Assembly (NCBI GenBank): GCA_964516435.1
Contig: CAZEZP010000100.1
Coordinates: 1 to 64,000 of the forward strand
Direction: 5' to 3'
Source of the DNA: HGW-17 sp964516435
GTDB taxonomy: Bacteria; Myxococcota_A; Polyangia; HGW-17
DNA: 64,000 nucleotides
The notes below the pieces were generated by a model that was not told the DNA's origin, ran no database searches, and saw only the letters and a program-made list of their open reading frames with translations. A program made the position numbers and the translations under genes. This document shows, in pieces, positions 60,413-64,000 of the stretch (positions are counted from its first letter, which is position 1; the number at the start of each line of letters is the position of its first letter).

Positions 60413-60777
60413 CGTCCGCTTTCACGCAGTTTCTGGCCGATCTGGTGGAAAACGTTCCAGGTGCCGTGGGCGCCGTCATCCAGGATGTGGAGGGGGAAAC
60501 GGTGGAGGCGGTGGGGCACCTGCCCGATTTCGACCTGATGGTGCACGCCGCGCACTGGGGGCTCCTGTGGCGGGATCTGCGCTTTTCCGCACGCTCCCGG
60601 CAACTCAAGGAAACGCGGCAGATCTGGATCGAGACCAGCCGGCAGAAGGTGCTGCTCACGACCCTGTTCCAGGACTACTACCTCGTGTTCATCCTGAGCA
60701 GGGAAACGGCCGTGATCGAGGCACTGCGCCTGCTGGACAGGCATCTGAACGCCATTCGGGAGGAGATGGGACTATGA
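60409..60777 (+). CDS. Roadblock/LC7 domain protein
   Basis: 122 residues beginning with GTG, which overlaps the upstream stop (GTGA). The whole chain is one Roadblock/LC7-type domain: an N-terminal helix (FLADLVENVPGAVGAVIQD), central strands and the second helix (QKVLLTTLFQDYYLVFIL...AVIEALRLLDRHLNAIREEM). MglB and related Roadblock proteins regulate small Ras-like GTPases of the MglA group in myxobacteria; no MglA gene is next to it. A short-chain dehydrogenase follows with an ATGA overlap. Confidence 0.82.
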   Translation: MTSAFTQFLADLVENVPGAVGAVIQDVEGETVEAVGHLPDFDLMVHAAHWGLLWRDLRFSARSRQLKETRQIWIETSRQKVLLTTLFQDYYLVFILSRETAVIEALRLLDRHLNAIREEMGL

Positions 60778-61568
60778 GCGAAACCGACATCCGCGCCTGC
60801 GTCATCACCGGCGCCTCCAGCGGTCTGGGCGCGCAACTGGCACGGGAAATCGCCGCCATGGGCGAATTCACCCACCTGGTCCTCTGCGCGCGGCGCCGGG
60901 AACGCATGGAACGGCTCGCGCAGGAACTGCAGAAACGGGATGAGCGCCTGTCCTGCCGAATCCTGGATGTGGACCTTTCGGAGCCCGAAGGCGTGGAGCG
61001 CCTCTTCGCAGGCATGGCCGATCTGGAAAAGCACATGCACCTGTGGATCAACAACGCGGGATTCGGCCTGCGCGGGGCTTTCGCCGGGCAGGCCCCGCAG
61101 GACATCGCCCGGATGATCGCCGTGGACGTCACGGCCCTGACCCTGTGCACGCGCCGGATCCTTCCCTCGATGCTCGAATCCCGCCGCGGACGCATCCTCA
61201 ACATCGCCTCGGTGGCGGCCTTCTCCCCCATTCCCTGGTTTGCGGTGTATGCCGCCGCCAAAGCCTTCGTGCTCTCCTTCACGGAGGCTCTCGCCGTGGA
61301 ACTCGCCGGCACGGGCGTCACGGTTACGGCGTTCTGCCCGGGTCCCATGCCCACGGAATTCTTCGAAATCGCCGGCAAGACGCGCTGGCACGGACCGTCC
61401 TTCGTGTGGCTCCCCGTGGAGAAGGCGGCCCGCGAAGCACTTGCGGCCACTTTCAAGGGCCAGACCGCGAGCATCCCGCAGGGCACGTTTCTGCTGCAGA
61501 CCTTCCTTTCGCGCCTCGTGCCGCGCTCTCTGGTGAGCGCCATTTCGGGACGCATCTTCCGGGAGTGA
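60774..61568 (+). CDS. Short-chain dehydrogenase/reductase
   Basis: 264 residues. NAD(P)-binding ITGASSGLGAQLAREIA, NNAGFGLRG, and the catalytic Ser in NIASVAAFSP with Tyr-x-x-x-Lys in YAAAKAF are all present. The C-terminal extension with a membrane-like or hydrophobic part (GTFLLQTFLSRLVPRSLVSAI) resembles the DltE/retinol-dehydrogenase-like branch. The substrate cannot be told. GGGAGGAG lies upstream and the start overlaps the Roadblock gene stop. Confidence 0.93.
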   Translation: MSETDIRACVITGASSGLGAQLAREIAAMGEFTHLVLCARRRERMERLAQELQKRDERLSCRILDVDLSEPEGVERLFAGMADLEKHMHLWINNAGFGLRGAFAGQAPQDIARMIAVDVTALTLCTRRILPSMLESRRGRILNIASVAAFSPIPWFAVYAAAKAFVLSFTEALAVELAGTGVTVTAFCPGPMPTEFFEIAGKTRWHGPSFVWLPVEKAAREALAATFKGQTASIPQGTFLLQTFLSRLVPRSLVSAISGRIFRE

Positions 61569-61640
61569 CGGTTTTCCCTCCCTTTTGCGCGGCCGCTCCA
61601 CGCGCCAGAACCGGCCGAAAACTTTCAGAACGGAAAAAAA

Positions 61641-63704
61641 TCAGGATTCCCGGGCGATGCGGATGCGGGCGTCCACGGCATGCAGACCGCGGGCATCGGC
61701 CAGGAGCGGGTTGAGATCGAGTTCCGCAATCTCGGGCGCGGCCTCGCACAGGAGGGAAACGCGCTGGATGGCCCGCGAAAAGGCATCCGCGGAGAGCGGA
61801 GAGCGGCCTCGGTAGCCCGCGAACAGTTTGGCGGAGCGCAGACGGGCGATCATGTCGGCGGCTTCTTCCGCCCCCACGGGCGTGAGTGCCTCGGAGACGT
61901 CCCTGAACACTTCCACGGCGATGCCGCCCGTCCCCGCGAGCACCAGGTGGCCGAAACCGCGTTCCCGCGAAGCGCCGATGAACAGTTCCGTGCCGGACAG
62001 TTGCGCCTGGAAGAGCACGCCCATCGCCTGTTCGATGGCCATGAGCCGGGAAAACTCCTTCCGGGCGCGCTCGATGGAATCCACGCCCAGCACGACGCCG
62101 CCTACGTCGGTCTTGTGCACCGGTCCCACGACCTTCATCACCAGCGGAAATCCGCATGCCGCGCAGGCGTCCGCGATGTCGGCCTCGTGCGTGGCCACGG
62201 CTTCGCGGGCACGGGGAATGCCAGCGGCATCCAGCAGGGCGGCCACGGCTTCCGTCGGCAGGTATCCGTCGGGCGCCGCATCCACCACGCGGCGGATGGC
62301 GGCGCGGTCTACCGTCTCCGTGGTACCCGGCGCGAAGCGCCGCACGCGGTGGGCGCGCACCAGGGCATAGCCGAAGAGCACCTCGTCCGTGAAATGGCAG
62401 TTGCCCCAGGACTGATAGTTGAGGATGGCTTCCCGCGCGGTCATCACCGAGGGCAGGATGGCATAGATGGGTTTTTTACAGGTGGCTTGCTTCTCATGGA
62501 TGACCCGGTACACGGGCGTCACGTCCATGAGTCCCGGGGTGCCGAAGATGACCGTGATGCCGTCGATTTCGTCGGCGAAGCGGGTTTCGAGAGTGTCGAG
62601 GATGTGGCGCAACTGCTGCGCCGTTCCTGTGGCCAGGAAATCGATGGGATTCTGCACGGATGAACCGGGGTGCAGCCCGTCGAGGATGGCCTGGGCGCCG
62701 GGGCCCGTCAGTTGCGGCAGGGTGAAGCCGCCGCGGGAGAGCGTGTCGGAAAGCATCACGCCGGGGCCGCCCGCGTGCGTCACGATGACCATGCGCCGCC
62801 CCTCGAGCGGGCGGTGCTGGAAGATGGCCGCCGTGAGCATCAGATCCTCGCGCCCGCGGCAGCGCACGACGCCGGCCTTGCGGAAGAGCGCGTCCACGGC
62901 AGCATCGGAACTGGCCATGGCGCCCGTATGGGAGGAGGCCGCGCGCATGCCTGCCTCGGACGCCCCTGCCTTGATGCCGGCGATGCGGCACCCTTTTTCG
63001 ATGAGCGAGGAAGCGTGCCGCAGGAATTTTTCGGGCTGGTCGATCTTTTCCATGTACAGCAGTTTCACGCGCGGGCTCGCAGCGGGATCGAACGTCTCGT
63101 CCCACCACGCCAGGATGTCCTCCACGCCCACCTGCGCGCTGTTGCCCACGGAAAACATGGAGGAGAACGTGAGCCCCATTTCCATGCCGGCCTCTATGAT
63201 GAAGGCCGCCGTGGCGCCCGAACCGCTGGCGAACTCCACGCCGTCGGGCGCGAGCCTGGGTATGGGGCCCGCGAACGTGCCGCAGTACGTGGTGGTGAGC
63301 ACCCCCATGCAGTTGGGGCCGATCAGGGCGGCGCCAGCCTCGTCCACGACCCTGCGCAGCCGCTCCTGCAGGGCGGCTCCCTCCGGGCCAGTCTCCTTGA
63401 AGCCCGCAGACAGCACGATGAACGAGCGGCAGGCCGCCTTGCGGATCAATTCCTCCACGGAGGCGACCACCAGCGGCGCGGGAATGGAGAGGATGGCCAA
63501 GTCCACGGGCGACGGCAACTCGCCTGGAGAAGAAAAGCATGGCACGCCTTGCACAGACTTCTCCTTCAGATTGATGCCGTACACGTCCCCTGCGAAACGG
63601 TTCTCCAGGATGTTCTGCAACACCTTGCCGCCGGGCTTTGAAACGTCGTTGGAAGCCCCCACCACCACGATGGATTTCGGATGCACCAGTTTTTCGAGAT
63701 TCAT
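61641..63704 (-). CDS. Acyl-CoA synthetase, ADP-forming (acetate-CoA ligase type)
   Basis: 687 residues, the alpha-beta fused form. It converts acyl-CoA, ADP and phosphate to acid, CoA and ATP, an energy-saving step in anaerobes. ATG at 63704 with AGGAGT upstream. N-terminal CoA-binding domain (VVVGASNDVSKPGGKVLQN), ligase domain IGPNCMGVL, and the phospho-His in SSHTGAMASSD. The C-terminal ATP-grasp domain has GFPLVMKVVGPVHKTDVGGV and ELDLNPLL. Acyl range unknown. The upstream region to 63925 holds only a weak AAAACG...CGTTTT repeat (63783-63804). Confidence 0.93.
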   Translation of the reverse strand: MNLEKLVHPKSIVVVGASNDVSKPGGKVLQNILENRFAGDVYGINLKEKSVQGVPCFSSPGELPSPVDLAILSIPAPLVVASVEELIRKAACRSFIVLSAGFKETGPEGAALQERLRRVVDEAGAALIGPNCMGVLTTTYCGTFAGPIPRLAPDGVEFASGSGATAAFIIEAGMEMGLTFSSMFSVGNSAQVGVEDILAWWDETFDPAASPRVKLLYMEKIDQPEKFLRHASSLIEKGCRIAGIKAGASEAGMRAASSHTGAMASSDAAVDALFRKAGVVRCRGREDLMLTAAIFQHRPLEGRRMVIVTHAGGPGVMLSDTLSRGGFTLPQLTGPGAQAILDGLHPGSSVQNPIDFLATGTAQQLRHILDTLETRFADEIDGITVIFGTPGLMDVTPVYRVIHEKQATCKKPIYAILPSVMTAREAILNYQSWGNCHFTDEVLFGYALVRAHRVRRFAPGTTETVDRAAIRRVVDAAPDGYLPTEAVAALLDAAGIPRAREAVATHEADIADACAACGFPLVMKVVGPVHKTDVGGVVLGVDSIERARKEFSRLMAIEQAMGVLFQAQLSGTELFIGASRERGFGHLVLAGTGGIAVEVFRDVSEALTPVGAEEAADMIARLRSAKLFAGYRGRSPLSADAFSRAIQRVSLLCEAAPEIAELDLNPLLADARGLHAVDARIRIARES

Positions 63705-63925
63705 GGAAGACTCCTTGGGTTCCGGAAAGGAAATAAAGGAAATGGCCATGAATAAAATTCTTATTCCGGCCGCCCGTTCTCTAAAACGAAAGGTTCTCCG
63801 TTTTCAAGCTGAAAGATTTCGCACACGCAAGACGGGAAACGGGATCTTCCGCCGATGGGCGGAAACGGGAATGGGGGCTTCACAAGGGGGGCTTTGCGAA
63901 GAATGCGCAGGCGCAAATCGGAGAA

Positions 63926-64000
63926 TCACTTTTTCTTCTGGATGGTGGAGAGCACGGTCTCCCTGTCGATCTTGCGCGTACAGAAGAACCAGTCGTAACA
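63926..64000 (-). CDS. C-terminal end of an unknown protein, cut by window edge
   Basis: 24 codons to the TGA at 63926 are visible, reading CYDWFFCTRKIDRETV followed by a Lys-rich end. This is protein-like, with two cysteines six residues apart. A family cannot be assigned from this much. It lies 221 bases upstream of the acyl-CoA synthetase on the same strand. Confidence 0.5.
   Translation of the reverse strand, partial: CYDWFFCTRKIDRETVLSTIQKKK

Overview
The window is GC-rich, densely coding DNA from a Gram-negative bacterium that looks like an anaerobic or microaerobic member of the Myxococcota (former Deltaproteobacteria). The evidence is about sixteen candidate lipoproteins, several with stalks typical of that group (DDDGDG-type Cys/Asp modules, a 'CDDGN' myxobacterial Cys-rich module, Asn/Thr linkers). 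There is also an FHA-domain sigma-54 activator, a protein with the GltJ/AgmX architecture (zinc ribbon, GYF, TM helix, TonB-like C-terminus) and a Roadblock/LC7 protein. Anaerobic life is suggested by a class III ribonucleotide reductase with its activase and by an ADP-forming acyl-CoA synthetase. No mobile element, CRISPR array, rRNA or tRNA was found; the window reads as ordinary chromosome.

Layout. 1-15 kb is mostly minus-strand surface and envelope genes: a tandem pair of unknown paralogues cut by the left edge, two small plus-strand lipoproteins, a Cys-rich repeat lipoprotein overlapping a transglutaminase-like lipoprotein, a 5'-nucleotidase lipoprotein, a metallo-hydrolase coupled to a cyclic-2,3-diphosphoglycerate-synthetase-like GTPase, an RRM protein, a DUF2271-like lipoprotein with a membrane partner, and a large lipoprotein with a PPC domain. 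15-26 kb (plus strand) holds a second 5'-nucleotidase, an OB-fold-like lipoprotein and an outer-membrane barrel candidate, then secA and a beta-helix lipoprotein of the Cthe_2159 type. 26-29 kb has an FMN reductase divergent from the FHA/sigma-54 activator, then dapB.

29.4-37 kb (minus) is a tightly overlapping four-gene operon: solute-binding lipoprotein, histidine kinase, CstA transporter, TPR lipoprotein. 37.8-40.7 kb is nrdD with its glycyl-radical domain on a separate small gene, then nrdG. 40.8-45.7 kb is a plus-strand run with the GltJ-like protein, two lipoproteins (one thioredoxin-like) and an FAD/NAD(P)H reductase. 45.7-49.1 kb has a lamin-tail lipoprotein, an unknown gene, rpmB and a membrane protein. 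49.2-56.1 kb (minus) carries an unknown gene, pyrC, fadD, a YbjN-like protein, a zinc-ribbon protein, lepB and a DMT permease. 56.2-61.6 kb (plus) has a two-component pair, a YitT permease, an SRPBCC-like protein and a coupled lipoprotein/Roadblock/SDR operon. The right end has an ADP-forming acyl-CoA synthetase and the last 24 codons of an unknown gene.

Translational coupling by ATGA or GTGA overlaps is very common and was used to choose starts. Several candidate promoters follow a TTGnnn-N16/18-TAnnn(T) pattern with short leaders, and one gene appears leaderless. Product calls rest on reading protein motifs by eye; no database search was run.
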